A DNA stretch of 64,000 nt from Terrabacter sp040702505 (GTDB lineage Bacteria; Actinomycetota; Actinomycetes; Actinomycetales; Dermatophilaceae). The stretch covers positions 620,001 to 684,000 of the forward strand of contig NZ_JBFBLC010000001.1 in assembly GCF_040702505.1 (NCBI RefSeq), written 5' to 3'. Within the stretch, counting starts at the first letter, position 1. Each line of letters begins with the position of its first letter. The notes beneath the pieces are model-generated. The model was not told the DNA's origin. It worked only from the letters and a program-made list of their open reading frames with translations, and searched no databases. Both the position numbers and the translations under genes were made by a program. This document shows, in pieces, positions 15,803 to 23,891 of this stretch.

Positions 15803-17072
15803 GCGCCCGCCGCAGGCAGAAGCGCCGCAGCGGCTCCACCTCGATCACCTCGGCGAGGCCGCGGTAGCGCTGGGCGGCGTGCTCCCGCCGTCCGGTGCGC
15901 CACTCGAGGTCGGCGAGGGCGAGGGCCGCGTCACGGCTGGCGTATGCCGGACCGTGCGTCTCGAGGGACGCGAGCTCCCGCTCGACCTCCGCGAGGGACG
16001 GTCCCGCCTGGGTCTGCTGGTCGGCGAGGAGGGAGTGGGCCGTGGCGACCAGGCGCGCGACCCGGACGGAGGGGGAGGGCCAGCGCTGCTCGAGGGCCCC
16101 GTACAGCTCCACGATGCGCGCCCAGTCGGTGCGGTCGAAGGACGGTGCGATGGAGTGCAGCCCGGCGATCGCCGCCTCGATGGCGAAGCGCCCGTCGCCC
16201 GACACGGCCATCGTCGCGTCGTCGAGGCCGGCGCCGAGCAGCTCGCGGTCCCAACGCGACCGGTCCACCTCGTCGAGCGCGAGCGCGGTGCCGGTGCCGT
16301 CGACCCGTCCGGGACGGCGGGCGAGGCCGAGCCGGACGACGGCGCGCAGCCCGCGGACCTCGGTGTCGCGCGGGAAGGCGGCGACGAGGGCGTCGGCGAT
16401 CGACAGGGCCTGGCGGCCGGTGTCGGCGAGGGCGTCGGCCGGGTCGAGGACGGTCCGGTGGGCAACCGTGAACATGCCTGCGACACAGGCGAGCACGACG
16501 GGCAGTCGGCGTTCGCGCTCGGCGGCCTCGGGCACGTGGAAGGCGCCGCGCGCCTCGGCGAGCGCGCGCTTCGCGCGGGTGAGCCGGGCGGCCGCCGCGG
16601 TCTCCTGCACGCCGAGGTGCCCGGCGATCTCGGGGATCGTCAGGCCGCACACGACGCGCAGCGCGAGGACCATCCGGGAGGCGGGGGACAGCGCCTCGTC
16701 GCAGGCGACGAAGAGCAGAGCCAGGCGGTCGTCCAGGCCCTCCCGTGACAGTGCGTCGGCATCCATGGCGGCGTCGTCGCTCGTGTCGGACGGGTCGGGG
16801 GCGACAGCCACCTCGGGACGGGCGAGGTCCGGCGCGAGACGGCGCTCCACGGTCCGGCGCCGGGCGTCGTCGAGCCAGGCGCGCTTGGCCACGGAGGTGC
16901 ACCAGGCGGCATACGACTCGATGGGGCGGCCACCGGAGCGCTCGTGGGCGGCTGCCCGCGCGACGGCCTCGGCGGCATACTCCTCGGCGTCGTCGAGGCT
17001 GCCGGTGAAGGAGGCGAGGGCGCGCACGATGCGCGGCCACGCCTCCTCGAACTCACCCGACCCGAGCGGCAC
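15789..17072 (-). CDS. ECF42-group RNA polymerase sigma factor
   Basis: 427 residues. Sigma region 2 is at about 8-75 and sigma-4 at about 120-180, with the HTH LTIPEIAGHLGVQETAAAAR (helix ending in KRALAEARG). The long C-terminal extension (about 190-427, TPR-like, with DLEWRTGRREHAAQRYRGLA) marks ECF42, a group that lacks a classical anti-sigma factor and is linked to DGPF genes. The GTG start at 17070-17072 abuts the stop of the upstream DGPF gene (TGA-GTG), so the two are one operon. Three DGPF promoters in this window share its expected target pattern. The stimulus is unknown. Confidence 0.9.
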   Translation of the reverse strand: MPLGSGEFEEAWPRIVRALASFTGSLDDAEEYAAEAVARAAAHERSGGRPIESYAAWCTSVAKRAWLDDARRRTVERRLAPDLARPEVAVAPDPSDTSDDAAMDADALSREGLDDRLALLFVACDEALSPASRMVLALRVVCGLTIPEIAGHLGVQETAAAARLTRAKRALAEARGAFHVPEAAERERRLPVVLACVAGMFTVAHRTVLDPADALADTGRQALSIADALVAAFPRDTEVRGLRAVVRLGLARRPGRVDGTGTALALDEVDRSRWDRELLGAGLDDATMAVSGDGRFAIEAAIAGLHSIAPSFDRTDWARIVELYGALEQRWPSPSVRVARLVATAHSLLADQQTQAGPSLAEVERELASLETHGPAYASRDAALALADLEWRTGRREHAAQRYRGLAEVIEVEPLRRFCLRRALTPP

Positions 17073-17501
17073 TCACATCCCCGTCGGGAAGACCTTGCGC
17101 CACTCGGTGTGGCCGGTGGTCGGCACGAGGGCGGCGATCCGTCGGGCGGTGTCCTCGTCGTCGGTCTCGACGAGGTAGAAGCCGGTGATCACCTCGGAGG
17201 AGTCGGGGAAGGGCCCGTCGGTCCACACGGCGTCCTCGACCCGTCGCCCTGCGTCGCCGCGGGTGACGGTCCCGCCGTGCTTGGTGTGCTGCAGCGCGGC
17301 CCCGCCGACGATGCGCGCGCCGAGCTCGGCGACGGCCTTCTGGAAGGCCCGGTGCTCGGGGAACGAGCCGCCGTCCTCGGGCGCCCGGCCCGGGGCGGCG
17401 GGGTCCTTGCCGGCGGGACCCGCGCCACTGGTGCGGCCCTCCAGGAACGCGTCGGAGTCCCAGTCGGCCTCGTGGATCAGGTAGGCGTACGTGTCAGCCA
17501 T
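17073..17501 (-). CDS. YCII/DGPF-domain protein, ECF42 partner
   Basis: 142 residues. The motif reads WTDGPFPDSSEVITGFYLVE (about residues 90-109). The insert of Gly/Pro-rich sequence between about 22 and 45 is longer than in the other two DGPF proteins here. AAGGAG lies six bases before the ATG at 17499-17501. It is the first gene of the operon with the ECF42 sigma gene, and an ECF42-type promoter lies 50 bases upstream, which makes the sigma factor positively autoregulated. Its biochemical role, possibly sensing or signal processing, is unknown. Confidence 0.88.
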   Translation of the reverse strand: MADTYAYLIHEADWDSDAFLEGRTSGAGPAGKDPAAPGRAPEDGGSFPEHRAFQKAVAELGARIVGGAALQHTKHGGTVTRGDAGRRVEDAVWTDGPFPDSSEVITGFYLVETDDEDTARRIAALVPTTGHTEWRKVFPTGM

Positions 17502-17550
17502 GGTCGGCTCCTTCTCGGACACAGGTGGCGACCCTCGCCACACCATCCTG

Positions 17551-17576
17551 ACGAACTCGCGGCCGCGGAATCGACA
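17551..17576 (-). promoter_or_regulatory. ECF42-type autoregulatory promoter
   Basis: Minus strand TGTCGA (17571-17576), 14 bases, GTTCGT (17551-17556). It is 50 bases upstream of the DGPF start and therefore drives the DGPF-sigma operon. Identical boxes occur at 2033 and 5239. Confidence 0.75.
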
Positions 17577-17594
17577 CGAGCGGCCACGGACTTC

Positions 17595-18635
17595 TCAGCT
17601 GCCGCTCTCGAAGCGCTCGAGGCGTGCCTCGAGCGAGGAACGGCGGTGGGCGTTCCCCTCGAGCTCGAGGTAGCGCGTGCCGAAGGTCGCGAGGAGCGCG
17701 TCGTCGAGGCGGCGCACCGCTCCCGGCGGGTACTTGTAGCCCATCCGCTCGATGAGGTCGGTGCTGTCGACCGGGTCGATGACCTCCGCGAGCGCCTCCA
17801 CCGAGGTGATGCCGAGCTCGAGCAGCAGCCCGGAGACCCACGTGTAGTGGTCGGTGCGGGCCCAGCCGGCACCGGCATACCGGGACGCGAGGAACTTCGC
17901 GAGGTCCTGGCTGCTGATCCTCGGGTCGTGCTCGGCGGGTGGGGCGAGCGTCGGCGGCGCCGCCATCTGCAGCCGGTCGCGGATGGCGGAGAACTCGCGG
18001 TCGGCGAGCTCGATGAGCCCGGCGGCGAGCGTGAACCGGCGGTCCAGCTCGTGGGCGTGCTCCTCGGGGATCGTGCCCTTGTAGCGGATGTCGTGCTCGA
18101 ACTCGGCCCACGCGTGCTGCAGGACCGTGCGGATCTGCACGGAGGCGCTGAGCCGGCGCAGCGACTCCCAGGCGGCCGGCACGGTGCGGCTCGCGTCGAC
18201 GGAGACGAGCAGGTGCCGGCTGGCGTAGCCGAAGCGGCCCGCGCGCGCCGTCTCGAGGCCGAGGTCGCGGTCGTCGAGGACGGCGAGCTCCTCGTCCAGC
18301 AGCTCGGCGACCGCAGCGACGTCGTCGTGGACGTAGGTGATGACCCGCACCCCGATCTGGTCGGTGATGTCGGCGAGCGGGTCGGGATAGAGCAGCTCGC
18401 CGTCGCGTCGCCGCTTCGCCTTCACGGCGAAGGAGGCCACGGTCTTGGTGCGGCCGGTGACGCTGAGGTAGTTGATGCCCGCGTCGTCGAGCAGGCCGGT
18501 GACCATCTCGACGAAGAGCCCGGTCGCCGCCTCGAGCCCGGGGCGCACTGCCGCGTAGGCCGTCGCCGCCTCGCTGGTCTCCGTCGACGACGTCGTCGCC
18601 TCGTCGGTCGCCCCTGCACCCTTGCTCTCGGCCAT
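17595..18635 (-). CDS. RelA/SpoT-domain protein (small alarmone synthetase-like)
   Basis: 346 residues. The nucleotidyltransferase domain of (p)ppGpp synthetases spans about 45-210: GRTKTVASFAVKAKR (ATP-binding basic motif), DITDQIGVRVITYVHDDV (catalytic Asp strand), and VQIRTVLQHAWAEFEHDIRY (the conserved Gln/Ile/Arg/Thr and Glu-His motif). There is no HD hydrolase domain and no TGS/ACT tail, so it is a single-domain synthetase-like protein. The C-terminal about 110 residues are a family-specific extension of unknown role. Product and regulation are unproven; related proteins make pppGpp or, in toxin forms, other pyrophosphorylated nucleotides, and no antitoxin neighbour is obvious. Confidence 0.82.
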   Translation of the reverse strand: MAESKGAGATDEATTSSTETSEAATAYAAVRPGLEAATGLFVEMVTGLLDDAGINYLSVTGRTKTVASFAVKAKRRRDGELLYPDPLADITDQIGVRVITYVHDDVAAVAELLDEELAVLDDRDLGLETARAGRFGYASRHLLVSVDASRTVPAAWESLRRLSASVQIRTVLQHAWAEFEHDIRYKGTIPEEHAHELDRRFTLAAGLIELADREFSAIRDRLQMAAPPTLAPPAEHDPRISSQDLAKFLASRYAGAGWARTDHYTWVSGLLLELGITSVEALAEVIDPVDSTDLIERMGYKYPPGAVRRLDDALLATFGTRYLELEGNAHRRSSLEARLERFESGS

Positions 18636-18718
18636 GTCGCCATCCTGCCGTGGTCGCGGGCCTGGCGGCGAACGGTGGCCGCCGAACTCAGCGGCTCCCG
18701 TGCGGAGCCTGCGGGTCC

Positions 18719-19888
18719 TCACCGACGGGAGAGCGGCACGCCCCGGCGGCGGATGATCGAGAACTGCGAGGCGAGCGGGATGATCCCGAGGACCAGGACC
18801 ATCGGCACGGCGAAGCCCAGGCGCAGGTTGTCCGAGCCGACCGCGCCCGTCAGCACGGCCCCGAGCAGCGCCCCGATGTAGTTGAACTGGTTGAAGCGGG
18901 CGACGACCTGGTCGGTCCGGTCGATGCGCTCGCCGGCCGAGCCGGCGGCCTCGCCGCCGGCGATGGCGCCCGCGGCCGAGAAGCTGAGCGGGGCGATGGT
19001 CGCGACGGCGCCGCCGAGGACGGTGAAGCCGACGACGGCCACGACCCAGCTCGGCGCGAAGACCACGACCGCCAGCGAGAGGGCGGCGACGACACCGCTG
19101 ACCCGCAGCAGCCACACGGCCCCGTGGCGGTCGACGAGTCCGTCGCCGACGGCCCGCGCCAGCAACGTGGCGACGAGGTAGGGGAGCGTCGCCAGGGCCG
19201 TGAGGCCGGTGGGGGCGCCCAGGGTGCCGCCGAGGTAGACCGGTCCCCAGGTCGTCGCAGCGGTGTCGACCATGTAGAAGAGGACCATCGCGACGCCGAG
19301 CAGGGCGATGCGCCGCCACGGCACCTCGACGGGCGCGGCGGGCTCCGCGAGGCGGTCGCGACGCGCGTACGGTGCGGCGATCGCGGCCAGCGGGAAGAGC
19401 AGCAGCGGCAGCAGTGCGGGGCCGAGCTGCACGTGGGCGGTCACCAGCGTGCCCAGGGTGCCGAGGATGCCGCCCGCGGTCCAGAACGCGTGGAACGACG
19501 GCAGGATCGGCCGGCCGTAGAGGTGCTCGACCGTCACCGCCTGCATGTTGGACGACGCGTCGACGAGCCCGAGCGCCAGGCCGTAGGCGGCCAGGCCCGC
19601 TATGAAGACACCGACGGCCGGCGCGGTGAGGAGCACGCCGAAGCCGGTCGCCGCGAGCAGCAGGCCCAGGCGGACCACCCCGGCGCTCGAGGAGCGGCCG
19701 GCGACCACCTCGGCGACGACGGACCCGACCCCGGCGAGGAGCACGACCATCAGCAGCAGCCCGCTGACGGCGAGCTCGTCCAGCGACCACTTCTGCTGCA
19801 CCTGGGGCAGCCGGGTGGTGAGCGAGATGAAGAGCAGGCCCTGGACGAAGAAGGCCGTGCCGGCAGCCAGGCGCGTCCGCCGGTTCAC
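18719..19888 (-). CDS. MFS transporter, YbjJ-like
   Basis: 389 residues with about 12 predicted transmembrane helices. It opens with TAFFVQGLLFISLTTRLPQVQ, typical of the YbjJ branch of the major facilitator superfamily (written here as TAFFVQGLLFISL then TTRLPQVQ). The motif SFHAFWTAGGILGTL in helix 5 is also typical. The GTG at 19886-19888 overlaps the stop of the CDF gene (GTGA), so it is translationally coupled and is the third gene of the arsR-CDF-MFS operon. The substrate is unknown. Placement suggests it acts with metal efflux, but family members usually move organic molecules. Confidence 0.85.
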   Translation of the reverse strand: MNRRTRLAAGTAFFVQGLLFISLTTRLPQVQQKWSLDELAVSGLLLMVVLLAGVGSVVAEVVAGRSSSAGVVRLGLLLAATGFGVLLTAPAVGVFIAGLAAYGLALGLVDASSNMQAVTVEHLYGRPILPSFHAFWTAGGILGTLGTLVTAHVQLGPALLPLLLFPLAAIAAPYARRDRLAEPAAPVEVPWRRIALLGVAMVLFYMVDTAATTWGPVYLGGTLGAPTGLTALATLPYLVATLLARAVGDGLVDRHGAVWLLRVSGVVAALSLAVVVFAPSWVVAVVGFTVLGGAVATIAPLSFSAAGAIAGGEAAGSAGERIDRTDQVVARFNQFNYIGALLGAVLTGAVGSDNLRLGFAVPMVLVLGIIPLASQFSIIRRRGVPLSRR

Positions 19889-20856
19889 CAGTCGGCTCCG
19901 TCGCACTGCGAGCGGTCCGTGGTCTCGACCTGCAGCGTGGCATGCGCCACGTGGAAGCGCTCGCGCAGCATCCGGCTGGCCTCCTCGAGGACGTCGGGCC
20001 CGGCATCCCCCGGCGCCACGACGAGGTGGGCCGTGGCGACGTCCATGCCGGAGGTCAGGGTCCACACGTGCAGGTCGTGGACCTCCGTCACGCCCGGGAC
20101 CGTTGCCAGCGCCTGTTCGAGGGCGGCGGTGTCCATGCCTGTGGGGGCGTGCTGGCCGAGGACTGCGAGCACTTCGCGTCCGAGTCCGACGGCCCGGACG
20201 GCGACGAACACGGCGATGGCGAGCGCCACGACAGTGTCCCACCAGGCGCTGCCGGTGGTCCGCACCAGCAGGGCCGCGGCGATGACCCCGAGGGAGCCGA
20301 CCGTGTCGGCGACGACCTCGAGGTAGGCGCCCTTGACGTTGAGGCTCTCGGCCGCGCCGCCACGCAGCATGAGGAGGGCGACGACGTTGACCACCAGGCC
20401 GACGACGCCGACGACGAGCATCGTCCCGGACGCGATGTCCGGGCTCGCGCCGATGCGCCCGAGTGCCTCGACCGCGATGTACACCGAGACGCCGAGCATG
20501 AGCAGCACCGCCAGTCCGGACGCGAAGACCTCCGCCCGGTAGGAGCCGAACGTGCGACGGCCCGTCGTGTCGGGTCGGGTCGCGATCCGCGTGGCCACCA
20601 GGGCCGCGCCCAGGGTCACGACGTCGGCCGCCATGTGACCGGCGTCGGACAGCAGGGCCAGCGAGCCGGAGAGCAGCCCGGCCACGAGCTCGACGACGAA
20701 GAACGCCCCGACGAGCCCGAACGCGACCGCGAGCCGCCACCGGTGGCGGGCACCGGCGTGTCCCGTGCCCGCCCCGTATGCGGCGCCGTGGCCGTGGCCG
20801 TGGCCGTGGCCGTGTCCGTGTCCGTGTCCGTGTCCGTGCGTGTGTCCACCGCTCAT
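19885..20856 (-). CDS. CDF family cation (zinc-type) efflux transporter
   Basis: 323 residues with six transmembrane helices. A His-Gly repeat (residues about 5-24, from hexamer DNA repeats) forms a metal-binding N-terminal tail. Helix 2 carries LLSDAGHMAADVV with Asp and His of the zinc site. Helix 5 carries EVVADTVGSLGV, with Asp but Ser/Gly instead of a second His-x-x-x-Asp-like ligand spacing. The C-terminal domain has VTEVHDLHVWTLTSGMDVA, typical of CDF. It exports divalent metal using the proton gradient. The ATG overlaps the arsR stop by four bases, so zinc-responsive control is likely. Confidence 0.88.
   Translation of the reverse strand: MSGGHTHGHGHGHGHGHGHGHGHGAAYGAGTGHAGARHRWRLAVAFGLVGAFFVVELVAGLLSGSLALLSDAGHMAADVVTLGAALVATRIATRPDTTGRRTFGSYRAEVFASGLAVLLMLGVSVYIAVEALGRIGASPDIASGTMLVVGVVGLVVNVVALLMLRGGAAESLNVKGAYLEVVADTVGSLGVIAAALLVRTTGSAWWDTVVALAIAVFVAVRAVGLGREVLAVLGQHAPTGMDTAALEQALATVPGVTEVHDLHVWTLTSGMDVATAHLVVAPGDAGPDVLEEASRMLRERFHVAHATLQVETTDRSQCDGADW
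20786..20833. repeat. Hexanucleotide tandem repeat inside the CDF gene
   Basis: Eight consecutive hexamers (four CCGTGG, then CCGTGT-type) read on the minus strand as the His-Gly tail. Because the unit is six bases, gain or loss of units changes tail length without breaking frame. Confidence 0.75.
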
Positions 20857-21236
20857 GTGCGCGACTCGTTGTCGTGGAGCGCGTGCTCCCGGGTGACGTC
20901 GAGCAGCAGCCGGACGTGTGCGTCGGAGAGCCGGTAGTAGATGTTGCGGCCCTCCCGTCGGCCCGTGACCACCGCCGACGCGCGCAGCAGTCGCAACGCC
21001 TGCGACACGGTGGTCTCGGCCGTGCCGGTCGCCGCGGCGAGGTCACAGACGCACAGCTCCCCGGCCTCGAGGAGCGCGTAGAGCAGCCGTGCGCGGGTCG
21101 GGTCGCCGAGCAGCTTGAAGACGCTGGTGACGCGGGCCAGCTCGTCGGCTGCCGGAGCGTGGGCGGTCACCATCGCGACCTTCTCCGGGTGGACCGCAGG
21201 GGACACGCAGCCGTCGAGGCCGCTGACGGAGCTCAT
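20853..21236 (-). CDS. SmtB/CzrA-type ArsR zinc-sensing repressor
   Basis: 127 residues, winged helix. The recognition helix is in TAETTVSQALRLLRAS. The alpha-5 metal motif is complete: Asp105-x-His107 and, ten residues on, His118-x-x-His121 (SDAHVRLLLDVTREHALH). This is the zinc/cobalt-sensing site of SmtB and CzrA. Cys62 and Cys64 (ELCVCDL) add a second possible alpha-3N site. It is the first gene of the operon with the CDF exporter and an MFS protein. A palindromic operator lies 12 bp upstream of its start, so repression with release by zinc is expected. Confidence 0.88.
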   Translation of the reverse strand: MSSVSGLDGCVSPAVHPEKVAMVTAHAPAADELARVTSVFKLLGDPTRARLLYALLEAGELCVCDLAAATGTAETTVSQALRLLRASAVVTGRREGRNIYYRLSDAHVRLLLDVTREHALHDNESRT

Positions 21237-21247
21237 GGACGCCCTCT

Positions 21248-21269
21248 CATCTGAATGACTGTTCAGATG
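21248..21269. promoter_or_regulatory. ArsR/SmtB-type operator
   Basis: Perfect palindrome with arms CATCTGAA (21248-21255) and TTCAGATG (21262-21269) separated by six bases. It contains the TGAA-N6-TTCA core of SmtB-type 12-2-12 operators and lies in the divergent space between arsR (start 21236) and the DUF389 gene (start 21323). Confidence 0.7.
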
Positions 21270-21322
21270 TCACGATCGCGTCGGCGGCCGCTTCCTGTCA
21301 ATCGGGCGGCACACTGGGCGAC

Positions 21323-22303
21323 ATGCTGAGACTCACGGTCACCGTCCCGAGCGCGCTGACCGACCAGGTCACCGAGCTGCTGGCCGACTCGACGGCGGTG
21401 AGCACCCTGTCGGTCCTGCGGGGAGCAGCCGTGCGCCCGGTCGGTGACGTGGTCCACGCCGACATCGCCCGGGAGGGCACGAACGACCTCGTCGACCGGC
21501 TGAGGGACCTCGGCGTGCACGAGCAGGGCTCCCTGCAGCTGGAGCCGGTGACCACATGGATCTCGCGCCCGGGTTTCGAGGCCGACGAGCTGACACCGGG
21601 CAGCAGCGCCGATGCGGTGGTGTGGGCCGAGGTCGCGCAGCGCTCCTACGACGACAGCGAGCTCAACTGGACCTTCCTGTCGTTCATGACGCTCGCCACC
21701 CTCATCGCCGCCGTCGCGATCGTGCTCGACTCCCAGATCCTCGTCATCGGGGCGATGGTGCTCGGGCCCGAGTTCGGCGCGATCGCGGCCCTCGGCGTCG
21801 CCCTCGTGCGACGCCGGCACCTGCTCCTGGCCGTCGCCGCCCGCGCGCTCGTAGTCGGCTTCGCCGTGGCCATCGCGATCACCTGCCTCGCGGGCCTGCT
21901 CGGACGGGCGCTCGGCTGGATCACCCTGCACGACATCACCGGACCGCGGCCGAGCACGGCCTTCATCTACGCGCCCGACAAGTGGACGTTCATCGTGGCC
22001 GTCCTCGCCGCAGCGGCGGGCGTGCTGTCGCTGACCTCGGCCAAGGTCGGCGGCCTCAGTGGTGTCTTCATCTCCGTCACCACGATCCCCGCGGCCGGCA
22101 ACGTCGCGCTGGGGCTCGCCTTCGGCGCCTGGCACGAGGTCCGGGGCAGCGCCCTGCAGCTGGTCCTGAACCTCGTCGCCATGGCGCTCGCCGGCTGGCT
22201 CACCCTGGCCCTGCAGCAGGCGGTGTGGTCACGGGTGCCGGTGCGACGGTCGGCGTCGCGGCTGGCGCGGCGCGTCCACGCCGAGCAGCCGCCTGCTCGC
22301 TGA
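21323..22303 (+). CDS. DUF389 family membrane protein
   Basis: 326 residues. A soluble N-terminal domain (about 1-110) is followed by the DUF389 core (about 125-290), with about six predicted helices and the family's VLDSQILVIGAMVLGPEFGAI segment, split here as VLDSQILVIGAM and VLGPEFGAI. The function of DUF389/TIGR00341-type proteins is not established. It diverges from the ArsR-CDF-MFS operon across the zinc-type operator, so the same repressor could also act on it. The ATG at 21323 follows the ArsR dyad by 53 bp. Confidence 0.85.
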   Translation: MLRLTVTVPSALTDQVTELLADSTAVSTLSVLRGAAVRPVGDVVHADIAREGTNDLVDRLRDLGVHEQGSLQLEPVTTWISRPGFEADELTPGSSADAVVWAEVAQRSYDDSELNWTFLSFMTLATLIAAVAIVLDSQILVIGAMVLGPEFGAIAALGVALVRRRHLLLAVAARALVVGFAVAIAITCLAGLLGRALGWITLHDITGPRPSTAFIYAPDKWTFIVAVLAAAAGVLSLTSAKVGGLSGVFISVTTIPAAGNVALGLAFGAWHEVRGSALQLVLNLVAMALAGWLTLALQQAVWSRVPVRRSASRLARRVHAEQPPAR

Positions 22304-22334
22304 ACCGGCGCAGCCCGGTCGGTGTGCGCCGGGC

Positions 22335-23009
22335 TCAGTGCGAGGGCGACGGCGCGGGGGCCGAGGGGGCCGGCGGGAGCGTGAAGCTCGTCGACAGCGC
22401 GCCGTTGACGAGCGACAGGAGCACGCCCGTCTCCTGCCGGATGACGGTGTAGCGGCTCGCCGCCACCGGTGAGCCGGCCTGGGCCTCGTCGGAGGCGGCG
22501 TGCGCGAAGAGCCCCAGGGAGTTGAGCCGCCCGTAGTAGCTCGGGGCATCGAGCCCGGGCGGCGGCCCGTTGGCGCCGAGCCGCGTCAGGTGCTGGTCGA
22601 GCAGGTCGAGCTGGAGGGCGGCGGCGTTGCCCGTCAGGCTCATCCGGTCCAGGACGGTCACGTCGCTGACGAGGTTCGCGTAGTCCGCGAGCGCGACGGG
22701 CCGGTTGAACACCGTGCTCGTGGTCAGGCTCGGGCGCGGGAGCGCCGTGACCGTCACCGTCGGGGTCGCCGTGACGGTGGCCGTCTGCACCCGCGTGGTC
22801 GTCGCGGTCACGGTCCTCGTCTGCACCTGCGTGACGGTCACCGTCTGCGTCGGCACCGGTGTGCCGGTCGACCCCGCGACCTGGCTCAGCTCGACCTGCG
22901 GGGTGCTCCCGGAGCAGCCGGTCAGCACGAGCGCGCCGAGACCCAGCACGGCGGCCGCCGCGGCCGTCGCGGCCGTGGTGCCGGCGGTGGTGATCCGGGC
23001 TGGGCGCAC
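22335..23009 (-). CDS. Putative lipoprotein with Thr/Val-rich stalk
   Basis: 224 residues. A signal peptide with an Ala-rich core ends in the lipobox LVLTGC (Cys about 32). Residues about 50-90 are a Thr/Val-rich repeat (TVTVTQVQTRTVTATTTRVQ and similar), probably an extended wall-spanning stalk. The C-terminal about 130 residues form a soluble domain I do not recognise, with helices around VSDVTVLDRMSLTGNAAALQ. It starts with a GTG at 23007-23009 and converges with the DUF389 gene. The function is unknown; by topology it is anchored outside the membrane. Confidence 0.7.
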   Translation of the reverse strand: MRPARITTAGTTAATAAAAAVLGLGALVLTGCSGSTPQVELSQVAGSTGTPVPTQTVTVTQVQTRTVTATTTRVQTATVTATPTVTVTALPRPSLTTSTVFNRPVALADYANLVSDVTVLDRMSLTGNAAALQLDLLDQHLTRLGANGPPPGLDAPSYYGRLNSLGLFAHAASDEAQAGSPVAASRYTVIRQETGVLLSLVNGALSTSFTLPPAPSAPAPSPSH

Positions 23010-23111
23010 GGTCGACTCCAGTGCTCGGTGGGCAATGGGTCGATTGTGCGGGCAGATCCCGCGCCGCGGTGGACTATCGCGCAGATCGTCGGAGCCCGGG
23101 AGTGGGCGCGC

Positions 23112-23891
23112 TCAGGTGCGCGCCGCAGCCAGCTGCGGCCGGGTGAGGAAGAGCGCCCCCTCCAGCCGGGCTCCACGCAGGTCGGCGTCGCGCAGGTCCG
23201 CTCCGAGCAGGTCGGCCCAGCGCAGGTCTGCGTTTCGCAGGTCGGCGGCGATGAGCAGCGACCCGCGCAGGTCGGCAGTGCGCAGGTCACGCCCTCGCAG
23301 GTCGGCGCCGACGAGGTCGGCTCCCGGCCGGACACGTCGGGGTGGGACGGGTATGCCGTCCGCCCGGCGCCGCCGGTCGCGCTCCCTCGCGCTGACGTCA
23401 CGGAGCAGCCCGCCGACAGCGGAGCGGAGCGCCCCGAGGTCCACGGCGAGCACCTGCTCGGCCGAGCCCGCCGTGGCGGCGTCCACGTCGGCCTGCGCTG
23501 CCTGCAGCTGCGCGCGGAGCGGCTCGCCGAGCGGCTCGCCGGCCCCGAGAGCCAGGGCCTCCTCGAGGTGGGCGAGCATCTCGTGCAGCTGGCGCATGAC
23601 GGGCAGGACGGCATACATGCTCTCGGCGGTCTCGGGGGCCTCGCGCCATGAGATGCCCGCGAACGTCACCTGGGAGACCTGCTGGCCGGCGCCGAAGCAG
23701 TCGAAGGTGACGCAGCCGCGCCAGCCGTCCTGGGCGAGCCGGTCGTGGATGCCGCAGCGGTGGTCGGCGAGGAGGTTGCGACAGGGCTGCCCGGCGGGCT
23801 TGTCCTCGGGGAAGTCGGCCGAGCGGGCGAAGGGCAGTGCGACGCAGCACAGCCCGAAGCACCGCGCGCAGTCGGCCTCGAGACGGGTCAC
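23112..23891 (-). CDS. YkgJ-like Cys-cluster plus pentapeptide-repeat protein
   Basis: 259 residues. The N-terminal about 70 residues contain a Cys pattern CARCFGLCC...PCRNLLADHRCGIHDR...CVTFDC, like the YkgJ/CxxCxxCC putative zinc- or iron-binding domain. The middle (about 85-180) is helical, and the end (about 195-250) is a run of pentapeptides (ADLVGADLRGRDLRTADLRG and following), predicted to form a right-handed quadrilateral beta-helix. The GTG at 23889-23891 overlaps the stop of the upstream DUF2237 gene (GTGA), so they are coupled. The same layout is found in other actinobacteria; the role is unknown. Confidence 0.82.
   Translation of the reverse strand: MTRLEADCARCFGLCCVALPFARSADFPEDKPAGQPCRNLLADHRCGIHDRLAQDGWRGCVTFDCFGAGQQVSQVTFAGISWREAPETAESMYAVLPVMRQLHEMLAHLEEALALGAGEPLGEPLRAQLQAAQADVDAATAGSAEQVLAVDLGALRSAVGGLLRDVSARERDRRRRADGIPVPPRRVRPGADLVGADLRGRDLRTADLRGSLLIAADLRNADLRWADLLGADLRDADLRGARLEGALFLTRPQLAAART

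Noticed and set aside
20786..20833. Phase-variable switch in the CDF gene
   Set aside because: The unit is a hexamer, so slippage cannot turn the gene off; it may only change tail length.
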